NCBI GenBank assembly: GCA_903919145.1 | Contig: CAIXGW010000202.1 | Span: forward strand, 1 to 53,717 | DNA length: 53,717 nucleotides | DNA from: an uncultured Myxococcales bacterium | Lineage (GTDB): Bacteria > Myxococcota_A > UBA9042 | Direction of reading: 5' to 3' | Shown: positions 25,368 to 33,326 of the stretch, in pieces | How the letters are laid out: each line of letters opens with the position of its first letter | Position numbering within the stretch: position 1 is the first letter of the stretch | Program-made: the position numbers and the translations under genes | The notes under the pieces: generated by a model | The model's input: the letters and a program-made list of their open reading frames with translations, nothing else | Database searches by the model: none | What the model was told of the DNA's origin: nothing

Positions 25368-27422
25368 ATGATCGCTCGCTTTCTTGCCCGCGCTGGCCTT
25401 GGCCTCCTCCTGCTGGCCCTGGGTTGCGGCTGCAGCACCGCCAAGCCACCGCAGGCTTTGGCGGCGACGGACGGTCATTCCGACGGAAATTCTGCAGTAA
25501 ATTCAGACGCCAACACCGACCCTGCGCTTCCCGACACTGGGCCTGCCGAGATCGCCGCGGCCGACGCCGAGGCCGACGCCCCTGACACCACCTTCGTCGA
25601 CGCCTCGCCCGCCGACAGCGCGCCGGCCACCCCCGCCTGCGCCTTGGGCGCCCCCGCGACGCTGCCGCCGCCGCAGCTGCTGACTGGGGGGACCCCAGTG
25701 CAACTCCTTGCCAAGTTTGAAGATCCGCTGCTAGCGCCGGTGTGGCAGCACGCCCAGCAGAGCGCCGCCCAGCCGCTACCGGTGGTCAAGGGCTATGCGG
25801 ACACCTACGCGCTCGGCAATGTCGCCAAAGCCAAGGCGCTGGTGGGCTGGGTCAAGGGCGACGTACTGCGAGCCCAAGAGGCGCTCTTGGCGGCGGTGAC
25901 CCTGCCAGAACCGCAATTGGCGCTTACGGATCCCAACGCGGGCATCCACGTGGGAGACGCGCTGGTGGGCCTGGGTGTGGCCCTGCATCTGGCCGAGGCG
26001 GCGACCCCCAGCGACGCCCAGCTGCCCCAAGCCCGGCAGCGCCTGGGAGAGTGGTGTGGGGCTTTTTACCAGTGGGTGACAGCGGACATGGCCCTGGCCT
26101 ATGCGTTTTGGCCCAACAACCACTCAGAGAAAGCCGCGGCGGGGCTGGGAATGTGCGCGCTGGTCCTGCCCTTGCACCCCCAGGCGCCGCAGTGGCAGGG
26201 CTGGGCGGCGGCGACGGTGCGCGACATCTGGCACGGCTACGCCTACGCGCCCAGCGGCAGCTACGCCGAGGGGCCGTACTACCACATGTACGCGATGATC
26301 AGCGAGATTCCCTGGCTGGTGGCCCTGCACCGCGCCTCGCCCGCCGGGGTGTGCGGTCAGGTGCTCTGCCAGACGCGCATCGCTTGGCAGCCGCAGTGCC
26401 AGGACCACACAGAGCCCGTAGCCGACCTGCTGGCCGATCCCCTGCTGAGCGCCAGTGTCCGCTGGACCGCGGCATTTCTGCGTCCGGATGGCCTGCTGTG
26501 GCCGTGGGGCGATGCGCTGCCCGCCGGCTTTCCCTTTGGCGCCCTGGCCGGGCCGCTGCAGATTCCCGAGGCTGCGTGGGCCTTTGCTCAGCATCCTTTT
26601 GCGGGGTGGACCGCGGATTTGTCGGTCGAAACCTTGCTGTTTTGGGATCCGCAGCTGGCCAAGAAGGCGCCGGCGGACAACTGGCTGTTTCTCGCGGACG
26701 GCGGCACGGCGATGTGGCGCGGCGGGCAGGGCCAAGACGCGCGGCAGGTCGGGTTGTTGGCTGTGCCGCCGGCGTACCAGTGGGCTGGCCACCGCCAGGG
26801 CGACGCGCTGCATGTCGAGCTATTTGCCCGCGGCAAAGCCCGGCTGCTCGACGCGGGCTACAGCAAATGGGGCGACCACGAGAAGGTCAACAAAGCCGAG
26901 CAGCACAACACCGTGTTTGTCGACGGCAAGGGCCCGGTAGTGCCGGCGCTGGCCAGCAAAACCCTTCAGCCTTGCCAGCTTCTTGAAGGCAATGCCAGCG
27001 GCGGCGAGGCCCAGGTGACCCTGCCCGGCGGAGTTGTGCGGCGCAAGCTGACCCAGCTGGCCACGGGCGTGGTGCGCGTGACCGACACTTTCACCTTTGC
27101 CGACGCCCAGCCCCACACCGCCGGTCTGCGCTGGCAAGGTCTGGGCGGCCTGACCCCCAGCGAGGACCCTCGCGGCACCTTCGCCCTGTTGCCCGACGGT
27201 GCGCGTTGGGAAGATGCCACTGGCGCCGTGTGGGTCCGCGTCACGTCGCCCGCCAGCGCTGTGCAATTCGCCAGCGACCTGCAGTACGACGGCCTGGCCT
27301 ACGGGGTGCTCAAGCAGCATCGCTCGCTCAAAGTCCAGCTGACCGCCAGCGTGGCCGCGACGCTGCAGTCCGAGCTATGGGTCGGCGCCCCGGGGGAGCA
27401 GCCGCCTTGGGCAAAGCAATAG
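25368..27422 (+). CDS. Heparinase II/III-like polysaccharide lyase lipoprotein
   Basis: A 684-residue lipoprotein. ATG 25368 has GGAG upstream; the signal LGLLLLALGCGC is lipidated at one of the two Cys. An Asp/Ala-rich tether (residues about 30-100) is followed by an alpha/alpha-toroid domain (about 110-400) with PSGSYAEGPYYHMYAMIS near residue 300, then a beta-sandwich with GDALHVELFARGKARLLDAG and the family signature KAEQHNTVFVDGKG near 513. This layout matches alginate/heparin lyases, which cut uronic-acid polysaccharides by beta-elimination. The Tyr and His around YHMY and QHNT are candidate catalytic or metal residues. Substrate unknown. Confidence 0.8.
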   Translation: MIARFLARAGLGLLLLALGCGCSTAKPPQALAATDGHSDGNSAVNSDANTDPALPDTGPAEIAAADAEADAPDTTFVDASPADSAPATPACALGAPATLPPPQLLTGGTPVQLLAKFEDPLLAPVWQHAQQSAAQPLPVVKGYADTYALGNVAKAKALVGWVKGDVLRAQEALLAAVTLPEPQLALTDPNAGIHVGDALVGLGVALHLAEAATPSDAQLPQARQRLGEWCGAFYQWVTADMALAYAFWPNNHSEKAAAGLGMCALVLPLHPQAPQWQGWAAATVRDIWHGYAYAPSGSYAEGPYYHMYAMISEIPWLVALHRASPAGVCGQVLCQTRIAWQPQCQDHTEPVADLLADPLLSASVRWTAAFLRPDGLLWPWGDALPAGFPFGALAGPLQIPEAAWAFAQHPFAGWTADLSVETLLFWDPQLAKKAPADNWLFLADGGTAMWRGGQGQDARQVGLLAVPPAYQWAGHRQGDALHVELFARGKARLLDAGYSKWGDHEKVNKAEQHNTVFVDGKGPVVPALASKTLQPCQLLEGNASGGEAQVTLPGGVVRRKLTQLATGVVRVTDTFTFADAQPHTAGLRWQGLGGLTPSEDPRGTFALLPDGARWEDATGAVWVRVTSPASAVQFASDLQYDGLAYGVLKQHRSLKVQLTASVAATLQSELWVGAPGEQPPWAKQ

Positions 27423-27691
27423 CTCTTTGGGTCAGGGACTAACAAGGCAGAGCCTGGTGCTCGCACCTGCCCGGCCCGCGGCGGGCTGTCCCGTCGCCGG
27501 CCGCCCGCGGTCTTCTCCACTGGTCAGCGATAGCTCTGTTGAATGGGAATGCCTGCGGAACCCCTGCTCGACCGCCCCGGCGCCAAGCCCTTGGCACCGC
27601 AGCGCTTGGTCTACGAGCGGCGCCAGCCCGAGCTGCGGGGTCCAGTCCGACCGCAAGTTCGCCGCCGCACCAGGGATGAGGGCCCGAATGG

Positions 27692-27712
27692 GGGGCGTCC
27701 GACGCCCCTTTT
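27692..27712 (+). terminator. Rho-independent-type terminator
   Basis: GGGGCG pairs with CGCCCC around the loop TCCGA and is followed at once by TTTT. It lies 270 nt beyond the heparinase-like gene stop, so it ends either that long 3' tail or a separate small transcript. Confidence 0.55.
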
Positions 27713-27906
27713 GCCAGCGGCGGTGCGCCCGAAGGGGTGCACGGGCCGCGCGCAAAAGCCCCAGCCCGGTCGCCGAAGGCGAGGTGCCCTTCCCCCAGCG
27801 AAGCCGCTTTACATGAGCGGGCCCGGTGCTGGAATGGGGCGCATCCCCAGCCTGATTCTGCAGAAACGTCGCTCCGCGCCACACAGGTGTGCGAATCCGC
27901 CAGGGA

Positions 27907-27933
27907 TCCGACATTGCCCTGGGGCTTGTCGGA
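27907..27933. repeat. REP-like palindrome, copy C
   Basis: The core GACATTGCCCTGGGGCTTGT is flanked by perfect 7-bp arms TCCGACA and TGTCGGA. This is the most symmetrical of the three copies. Confidence 0.6.
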
Positions 27934-28047
27934 TGGACCTGGACCGCAGAGCAGCGTGCGGCCGCCCCGGGAACCTTCATTCCCATTGCGGCCGGCCGTA
28001 GCCGTGGCAAGCTTTGGGCAGAGGGCGCGGCCCTCATTGGAGGACTG

Positions 28048-28428
28048 ATGCACCGATTCGCTAGCGCCCGTCGTCTATTCCACCTGCTCGGCGTGTCGGC
28101 TGCCGGCTTGGTCTGCAGCGCATGCCTGTTTCCCGAAGAAGATTCCGGCACGCCCGCGCCGCCCCCCAACGTGGTGGGCTGCGCCTGCAACTGGAAGGCG
28201 GGCACTTCTGGCAAGTACGAAAAGGCCAATGGCACTCTGACCTGCGAGGGGCCGTGGACGGCGGGAAAGTCAGACCTGGAAGTCGAGAAGAATACCGCCG
28301 TCGATGACTGCCTGGTGCAGGCCAAGGTCAAAGCCGGGGCCAACGGCCCGTCCTACAACTGCGTCTGCGCCTGCGATCCCAGCTACGTCGCCAGCGGCGC
28401 TTCTAGCAGCAAGATGATCTGCAAGTAG
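28048..28428 (+). CDS. Small Cys-rich lipoprotein
   Basis: A 126-residue predicted lipoprotein. ATG 28048 follows GGAGGA by 3 nt. The signal HLLGVSAAGLVCSAC ends at a lipobox (VCSAC). A short acidic Pro-rich linker leads to a domain with VVGCACNWKAGTSGKY and, near the end, YNCVCACDPSYVASG, with Cys pairs likely in disulfides. No family recognised. A similar small domain could bind carbohydrate or metal, but nothing shows this. Confidence 0.75.
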   Translation: MHRFASARRLFHLLGVSAAGLVCSACLFPEEDSGTPAPPPNVVGCACNWKAGTSGKYEKANGTLTCEGPWTAGKSDLEVEKNTAVDDCLVQAKVKAGANGPSYNCVCACDPSYVASGASSSKMICK

Positions 28429-28762
28429 TTTCGGCGAAGCATTGCCTCACGCCCCTTGAGAATCGCGCAGTTCCCCTAGTAGACCCCAGTCAGGACCCGT
28501 CGACATCGTCGGTGAGCCCCCCCGCACAGGGTCGGTCGGCGCTCAAGGGCGTTCACAGGAGCCCGGTTGCCCGCCGCCAGGCCCTCAGCTTTCTGGTCGA
28601 TTGCGCAATGGAGCACGCGCCGGCGGTTGCCCTCGACATGGCTGGCCCGACAGGTGTAGAACCGCGGAGACGGCAGAGTGTGGCGCCCATGCGAGACGAA
28701 TCGCCCGACCAGCTGGAGCAGGGGGCCGAGGTCGGCATTGCGCTGGGGCCCTGGGTCGCTTC
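28429..28762. other. Gap before the cyclase gene
   Basis: 334 bp. The cyclase frame is open back to a TTG at 28601, but the residues there are Arg/Gly-rich and unlike the rest. A different frame from ATG 28689 reads MRDESPDQLEQGAEVGIALG, which looks more protein-like and would need a frameshift near 28760 to join the cyclase. No RNA or repeat seen. Confidence 0.4.
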
Positions 28763-30811
28763 TTGGTCCGCCAGCCCCTTGGCACCAAGTTTGCACTGGC
28801 GTTTGGCTCCTTGCTTTGCTTGGTCGCGCTCACCGGTGCGCTGGCGGCCCGCGGGCTGTTTGACGTGCGGGTTCACCTCGAAGAGGCCGACCGGCTCAAC
28901 TCCGGATTTCTGCGACCGGCGCTGGATGCGCGCAACGCCTTGGACGATGCGCAGCGGCTGCAACGCGAGTTTCTGCTGGTCTGGCCGCAGAGGGGCGCCG
29001 ATCGGGCGGGCCCGCGATTGCTGGATGCCGCGGCGCTGGCTGTTGCGGGCGTGGCGCCCGAAGACCGCTGGTCCAACGCCCAGCACACTACGGCAGCTGA
29101 GCTGATTGGCCAAGCGCGGAGCAAGGTTGCCCAGGCCTGCGCCGCGGCCACGGACCTGCAGCTGGCGCAATTCGGCCTCAACGAGGATCCCGCTATCGCC
29201 GGCGACGTGCAGCGCTGGCGCGACCGCTGCGCCGCTGGACTGGCCGCAGATCTGGGCCGCTATGGCGAACAAGGCCGCAACGTCTCACGGCTTCTTGGCA
29301 AAGCTGGAGCCCACGGGGTGGATGCGCTGGGCACGGCGGCCAGAACCGGCGCTTTGCGCGAGGTCCACCTGAGCTGGCAGGCGCTACAAGCCAACGTGAA
29401 CCGCCAGGCGGAAGACCAAATGGCAACCGGTGGCGTTGCCCTGATGCAGTTGGTGACGCAGACGGCGGCAGTTGGCGAGCGGTTGGCGGCGTTTGAAGGG
29501 GCCCGAGACCAGTCATGGCCTGTGGAGCTGCCCGACCCGCCCACGGCTGCCGAGGGTCCTGGCTGTGCAGCGCAGGATCCCCTGGGCGAGCGGCCGCGCC
29601 TGGATGACGCTCGGTCGCGGCTGAATCAGGCGCTTTTGGCGCTGGCGCATCCGGGGGGCTGTAGTCGGCTGCTGGCAGAAGATGGCCTTTGCGCCCGGCA
29701 GGTAAGGGATCTGCGCGCAGCGCTAGCCGAACTCTACCGCCGCGACGACCTTGCCCGCAGCGCTATGGCGAGCTGGGTGTGCCACGGAGCGGCGTTGTCG
29801 CGCGAGCTGGACGGACTGTTTCGGGCGGCCCGCGGACCGGTAGATACCGCCCGAGCCCAAGCCATGGCCGGCCCAGGCGAAACCTTTGCCTATGTCAGTA
29901 GTTTCTCGCTGCTGGTGATCCTGGCCGGCATCGCCCTGGCCTACGCACTGACACGCAATCTGCAGCTGCCGATTCGCTCGCTGTCGCAAGCTGCAGAGGA
30001 AGTCGCGCAGGGCAACCTACAGGCAGAGGCCCTTGTCTACTCCTCGGACGAGGTCGGCCGCCTGGCCACGACTTTTAACGCGATAACCGGCAAACTCGCA
30101 GCGCAAAAAGCTGAAAGCACCAAGCAGATTCACGAAATCGAGCAGGAGCGCGCTCGCTCTGAGCAGCTGCTCCTCAACATCCTGCCTGGGCCCATAGCCG
30201 AGCGGCTCAAGCTCGACGAGCGGCCGATCGCCGACGCTTTTGACGAGGCGACGGTGCTTTTCGCCGATGTGGTGGGCTACACCGCGCTGTCCTCTCAGCT
30301 GGAGCCCCGAGAGGTGGTCGAATTTCTAGGGCGCATCTTCAGCAGCTTTGACCAGCTGGCCGCCCACTACGGCATCGAGAAGATCAAGACGATAGGCGAC
30401 GCCTACATGGCGGCCTGCGGGTTGCCCAACCGCGTGCCCGACCGCTGCGCCCGCATGGCGCGAATGGCTTTGGCGATGCAACGGGCGCTGAGCGAACTCA
30501 ATCCGGGCTTTCCCCAGCCTCTGCAGATCCGCATCGGTCTTCACACCGGGCCCGTGGTGGCCGGCGTCATTGGTCAGCGCAAGTTTCTTTATGATCTATG
30601 GGGAGATGCGGTCAATGTCGCCAGCCGGATGGAGTCCCACGGCAGCCCCGGCGCTATCCAGGTGACCCAGGCCGTGCAAGTTCTGCTGGCCGCCGAGTTC
30701 GAGCTGGAGCCGCGCGGTGCCATCGAAATCAAGGGCAAGGGCCAGATGAGGACCTGGTGGCTGATTGGCGAGCGCAGTGAGGCGTTGGGGGTAGCGCCAG
30801 AGAAAGTCTGA
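28763..30811 (+). CDS. Membrane-bound class III adenylate cyclase with HAMP domain
   Basis: About 682 residues from TTG 28763, chosen because the first transmembrane helix (GTKFALAFGSLLCLVALTGA) follows directly; the true start is uncertain. Residues about 30-370 form a large helical periplasmic sensor. The second membrane helix (about 376-398, FSLLVILAGIALAYALTRN) leads to a HAMP domain and a coiled coil ending LLLNILPGPIAERL. The cyclase domain has metal-binding Asp in LFADVVGYTALSS (near 500) and KTIGDAYMAACGLP (near 541), whose preceding Lys reads the adenine, plus Asp in YDLWGDAVNVASRM (near 611) with the transition-state Asn and Arg. So it most likely makes cAMP on sensing an envelope signal. 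No adjacent cAMP receptor gene. Confidence 0.9.
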   Translation: MVRQPLGTKFALAFGSLLCLVALTGALAARGLFDVRVHLEEADRLNSGFLRPALDARNALDDAQRLQREFLLVWPQRGADRAGPRLLDAAALAVAGVAPEDRWSNAQHTTAAELIGQARSKVAQACAAATDLQLAQFGLNEDPAIAGDVQRWRDRCAAGLAADLGRYGEQGRNVSRLLGKAGAHGVDALGTAARTGALREVHLSWQALQANVNRQAEDQMATGGVALMQLVTQTAAVGERLAAFEGARDQSWPVELPDPPTAAEGPGCAAQDPLGERPRLDDARSRLNQALLALAHPGGCSRLLAEDGLCARQVRDLRAALAELYRRDDLARSAMASWVCHGAALSRELDGLFRAARGPVDTARAQAMAGPGETFAYVSSFSLLVILAGIALAYALTRNLQLPIRSLSQAAEEVAQGNLQAEALVYSSDEVGRLATTFNAITGKLAAQKAESTKQIHEIEQERARSEQLLLNILPGPIAERLKLDERPIADAFDEATVLFADVVGYTALSSQLEPREVVEFLGRIFSSFDQLAAHYGIEKIKTIGDAYMAACGLPNRVPDRCARMARMALAMQRALSELNPGFPQPLQIRIGLHTGPVVAGVIGQRKFLYDLWGDAVNVASRMESHGSPGAIQVTQAVQVLLAAEFELEPRGAIEIKGKGQMRTWWLIGERSEALGVAPEKV

Positions 30812-31221
30812 GTTCCAAAGGAATTGCCAGGGTATCGGCGAGGGGCCGGCGGAACCAGTCAACCTCTCTGAGTCAGAAACTTTCAGGATTTGGCGCAATT
30901 GCTCGACCACTGGGCAGATCCATCGCGAGTAAAAGCGCCCCCCAGAGCTCCGAGCTGTTCACCATGACGCACCCGCGGATAGCCCAGGTCGGTCCGCATT
31001 CTTGCGACGAGCCGGGATTGCCGGTCACCCAGGTGAGCCCCCGCGCTTGGGCCTTCGCGGGGAGAGTACGGCTGGAACCATCAGGACCGCCTCGATGGAC
31101 ATGGCGGCGGGGCAGTCGAGGATTCGCCGCTATCGCCTCGTCGTAGGCGTGCACGCCGCCAGACTGTTCCGCCGCCGCCGACTTCGCTATCCTGCCCCCT
31201 CTGTCATCGGGGTTACCCAGC
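30812..31221. other. Intergenic region, no gene seen
   Basis: 410 bp. A 60-codon plus-strand frame (30964-31146) and an overlapping 116-codon minus-strand frame (30873-31223) are open, but neither shows a ribosome site or a recognisable family. No strong hairpin or repeat found. It presumably carries the promoter of the SRPBCC gene. Confidence 0.4.
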
Positions 31222-31698
31222 ATGAGCCTCCTTCGCCTAGAGCTATGGATTCACGCGCCGGTCGAGCGCTGTTTTGACTTGAGCCGCAGCGTCGACCTGC
31301 ACATGCTCTCGGCCGGGGACACACAGGAGCGCGCCGTCGCCGGCGTCACCAAGGGTCTCATGGGCCTGCATGATGAGGTGACTTGGCAGGCCCGCCACTT
31401 TGGCATCCGCCAGCGCCTGCAGGTGCGGATTTCCGCGTTTGACCGGCCTCACTCCTTTGCCGACTCTCAGGTCCGCGGCGCCTTCAGCCGGTTTGACCAC
31501 GTGCACAGCTTTGTCGCGCAGGACGGCGGCACGCTGATGACCGATCTCTTTGACTTTGACTGCCCGCTTGGCCTGCTGGGCCGCCTGGCCGACCCCTTGG
31601 TCGCCGCCCACATGCGGAAGTTCTTGGCGCAGCGCAACCAGGTCATCAAGGACGTAGCAGAGAGCGAGCGCTGGCGCGCGGTCCTGGAGGGCGGTTGA
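31222..31698 (+). CDS. SRPBCC (START/Bet v1-like) family protein
   Basis: A 158-residue cytoplasmic protein of usual size for the family. It opens with the typical LELWIHAPVERCFDLSRSVD (beta-strand then helix). Next come KGLMGLHDEVTWQARHFG and a middle strand set, SQVRGAFSRFDHVHSF, with DGGTLMTDLFDFDCPLG, and a C-terminal long helix MRKFLAQRNQVIKDVAES that closes the ligand cavity. Such proteins bind hydrophobic ligands or act as cyclase/dehydrase-type modifiers, often described as cell-division-inhibitor or SRPBCC hypothetical proteins. It is isolated by large gaps on both sides. Confidence 0.85.
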   Translation: MSLLRLELWIHAPVERCFDLSRSVDLHMLSAGDTQERAVAGVTKGLMGLHDEVTWQARHFGIRQRLQVRISAFDRPHSFADSQVRGAFSRFDHVHSFVAQDGGTLMTDLFDFDCPLGLLGRLADPLVAAHMRKFLAQRNQVIKDVAESERWRAVLEGG

Positions 31699-32045
31699 GG
31701 CAGAAGCCGCCCTGGGGCGCCCGGCAGCGGCGTTGCCCGCAGCGAACGGCCAAGACGCGCATCGCAGGAGCCTGTCGGAGAATCGCCGGCGCCTACGGCT
31801 AACAGCTCAAGACTATTTAACGTATCCAAGACCTGTGAACAAGAACCGGATGTAACCCGGATCGAACTAACGGTCTTGGGTACTAGCCGAGAATGTCGCC
31901 CCAGGCTGCTAGATGCCGGCCCAGGCCTCTGCTGGCGCAGCAAACGCAGAGGCGCGAACTGACGAGAAATTTGGCGGTTGACGAGGGAGATCCGCTGGCG
32001 TAGCTTCGCTGCTGACGGCTGGGATGGCCAGGGTCGGGGGGCGGC
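31699..32045. other. Intergenic region holding a 67-bp dispersed repeat
   Basis: 347 bp with no gene. The notable content is the palindromic repeat at 31823-31889, whose twin lies inverted at 51942-52008. The remaining sequence shows nothing recognisable. Confidence 0.5.
31823..31889 (+). repeat. 67-bp dispersed palindromic repeat, copy 1
   Basis: It begins TATCCAAGACC and ends CGGTCTTGGGTACTAGCCG. CCAAGACC (31826-31833) and GGTCTTGG (31872-31879) are perfect inverted arms, with a smaller CCGG...CCGG dyad inside. By hand alignment 61 of 67 bases match the reverse complement of 51942-52008. The flanks are unrelated, so the unit boundaries are clear. Confidence 0.8.
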
Positions 32046-32321
32046 ATGGCGCTTGCGGGGAGGTCCATTGGGCGGTTGGGATGTCACGGGGTCCTAAGCA
32101 CGCAAATACCTAATCAGAATAGCCATCTATTTGCTGGCGCCGTGCTCGTCGCCGCTGGGATTGCAGTGTCGATCTCTGCCTCTGCGGACCCGCCGCCGGC
32201 TGTGGCCGCGGCCGTGGCGCCGGCGCCCCTCTCGCTCACGCTAGAGACCGTGCCGGCTCAGCCGCTGCCGGGTCAGCAGGTGTATTGGCTGGATCGCCTC
32301 CGCAATTCATCAGCAAAATGA
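32046..32321 (+). CDS. Signal-peptide-bearing short ORF, probably 5' part of the next gene
   Basis: A 91-residue reading frame after the G-rich site GGGGGGCGGC. It contains a signal peptide (HLFAGAVLVAAGIAVSISAS, then AD), then an Ala/Pro linker and LSLTLETVPAQPLPGQQVY. Its TGA overlaps an ATG of the next ORF (ATGA at 32318). Either the two are separate coupled genes, or a -1 shift near 32284 joins QQVY directly to LAGSPPQFISKMIY in the next frame to make one exported protein of about 345 residues. The second reading explains why the downstream protein, which has paired Cys, lacks its own signal peptide. Confidence 0.5.
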   Translation: MALAGRSIGRLGCHGVLSTQIPNQNSHLFAGAVLVAAGIAVSISASADPPPAVAAAVAPAPLSLTLETVPAQPLPGQQVYWLDRLRNSSAK

Positions 32322-33088
32322 TCTACATTCCAACCACTACCCTTGAGTGGCTACACGTCGCCACCTCGTTTCTGCCGCCAGAGGCGACCAGTGCAGTTGG
32401 GTTTGGCGAGGCAATTCGCGAGATTCGGACGCCGCTGCAATGGCAGCCTTTGGCCCCGGGCGAGGTGCTTGAGAAAGCGGGTGAGGTGGGTGCCGAAGTG
32501 CCCGCGTGTCGCGATGGCTGCCCTGCCGGTACGGTGGCCCTGCGCGCCAGCTTCGGCAGCGCCCATGGCGCTGGGATCGAGGGCCTCGCGGCAGACCACG
32601 TCTTGCCTATCAAAATGAGCGCTTTCAAGGATATTCAGGTTGCGCCGCCCGCCACAGTGGTGGTCCCAGTGATCGAGCGCGACGCGCGCACAAAGGTCAA
32701 GCTCAACGTCATCGGCGTGCGCACCGTGTCAGGCAAGCTGAAGGCCCGGGTCGAGCTTCAGAACCGCACCGCTCAGCCTCTGTGGGTGCGCAGGCTCGAA
32801 AAGATGGTGGCGTACTGCGACTTTGAAGGCCAGGGTGTGGGACGACCGGGCAGCGGCGCGACGACGGTGTGGGACGGCGAAGACCTGGTCCTGGTGCTGC
32901 CAGAGCGCACCCTGAAAGGCGAGGTCGAGTGTGGCGTCAACCAGCCGAGCGCAGGTGCAGTGAAGGTGACGCTGACGCCGACCGAAGGGGCGATCCTGCA
33001 GCGGCAGCGTCCGCTGGTGCCGCCGCTTGTGTGGACGGGGTCGACCCAGAGCGAGGCGTTCATGTTCGGCCCGCGGCCGAATCCATAG
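32318..33088 (+). CDS. Exported-type protein of unknown function (possibly frameshifted from its signal peptide)
   Basis: 256 residues from ATG 32318; the frame is open back to a TTG at 32285. No family recognised. It contains VPACRDGCPAGTVAL (a Cys pair), PPATVVVPVIERDARTKVKL and a late domain with VAYCDFEGQGVG and GEVECGVNQPSAG, rich in beta-strand pattern, as in secreted beta-sandwich proteins. The ending MFGPRPNP has no anchor. The upstream overlapping ORF provides a signal peptide in another frame, so a sequencing error, true frameshift mutation or coupled pair are all possible. Confidence 0.55.
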   Translation: MIYIPTTTLEWLHVATSFLPPEATSAVGFGEAIREIRTPLQWQPLAPGEVLEKAGEVGAEVPACRDGCPAGTVALRASFGSAHGAGIEGLAADHVLPIKMSAFKDIQVAPPATVVVPVIERDARTKVKLNVIGVRTVSGKLKARVELQNRTAQPLWVRRLEKMVAYCDFEGQGVGRPGSGATTVWDGEDLVLVLPERTLKGEVECGVNQPSAGAVKVTLTPTEGAILQRQRPLVPPLVWTGSTQSEAFMFGPRPNP

Positions 33089-33326
33089 CGGAACGCCTGG
33101 CCCGGCGTCTCCGCGGCAGACGCCCTGGGAGCCGCCGTGGGCGCTGGCAACCGGTCGCCGCAGGCGATGCGCCCCTGTCCGCAAACGGCAATGGCCCAGA
33201 GCCCAGCGCCGAAACCCGCCAGCTGCGCCAAACGGCACGCTGGCCCGATTGTGCCGAGGCCCCCGCAGGCGTATCCTCTCCACCCGCGCGCCTCCTTTGA
33301 CTGGCGCCACCGTAGGAGACTGGACC

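Larger units (their letters stand above)
27423..28047. other. Long intergenic region with terminator and REP-like copy C
   Basis: 625 bp without a credible gene. Several long frames are open on both strands but have biased, Arg/Pro-rich composition and disagree with each other, as expected of GC-rich non-coding DNA. It contains an intrinsic-terminator-like hairpin (27692-27712), a REP-like copy (27907-27933) and the ribosome site of the following lipoprotein. A small RNA ending at the terminator is possible but unproven. Confidence 0.45.

Noticed and set aside
27432..28343. 303-codon minus-strand frame in the long gap
   Set aside because: Covers a well-supported lipoprotein on the other strand, conflicts with other open frames, and has no recognisable domain.
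30873..31223. Small ORFs on both strands between the cyclase and SRPBCC genes
   Set aside because: No ribosome sites and no family pattern; the open frames are explained by high GC.
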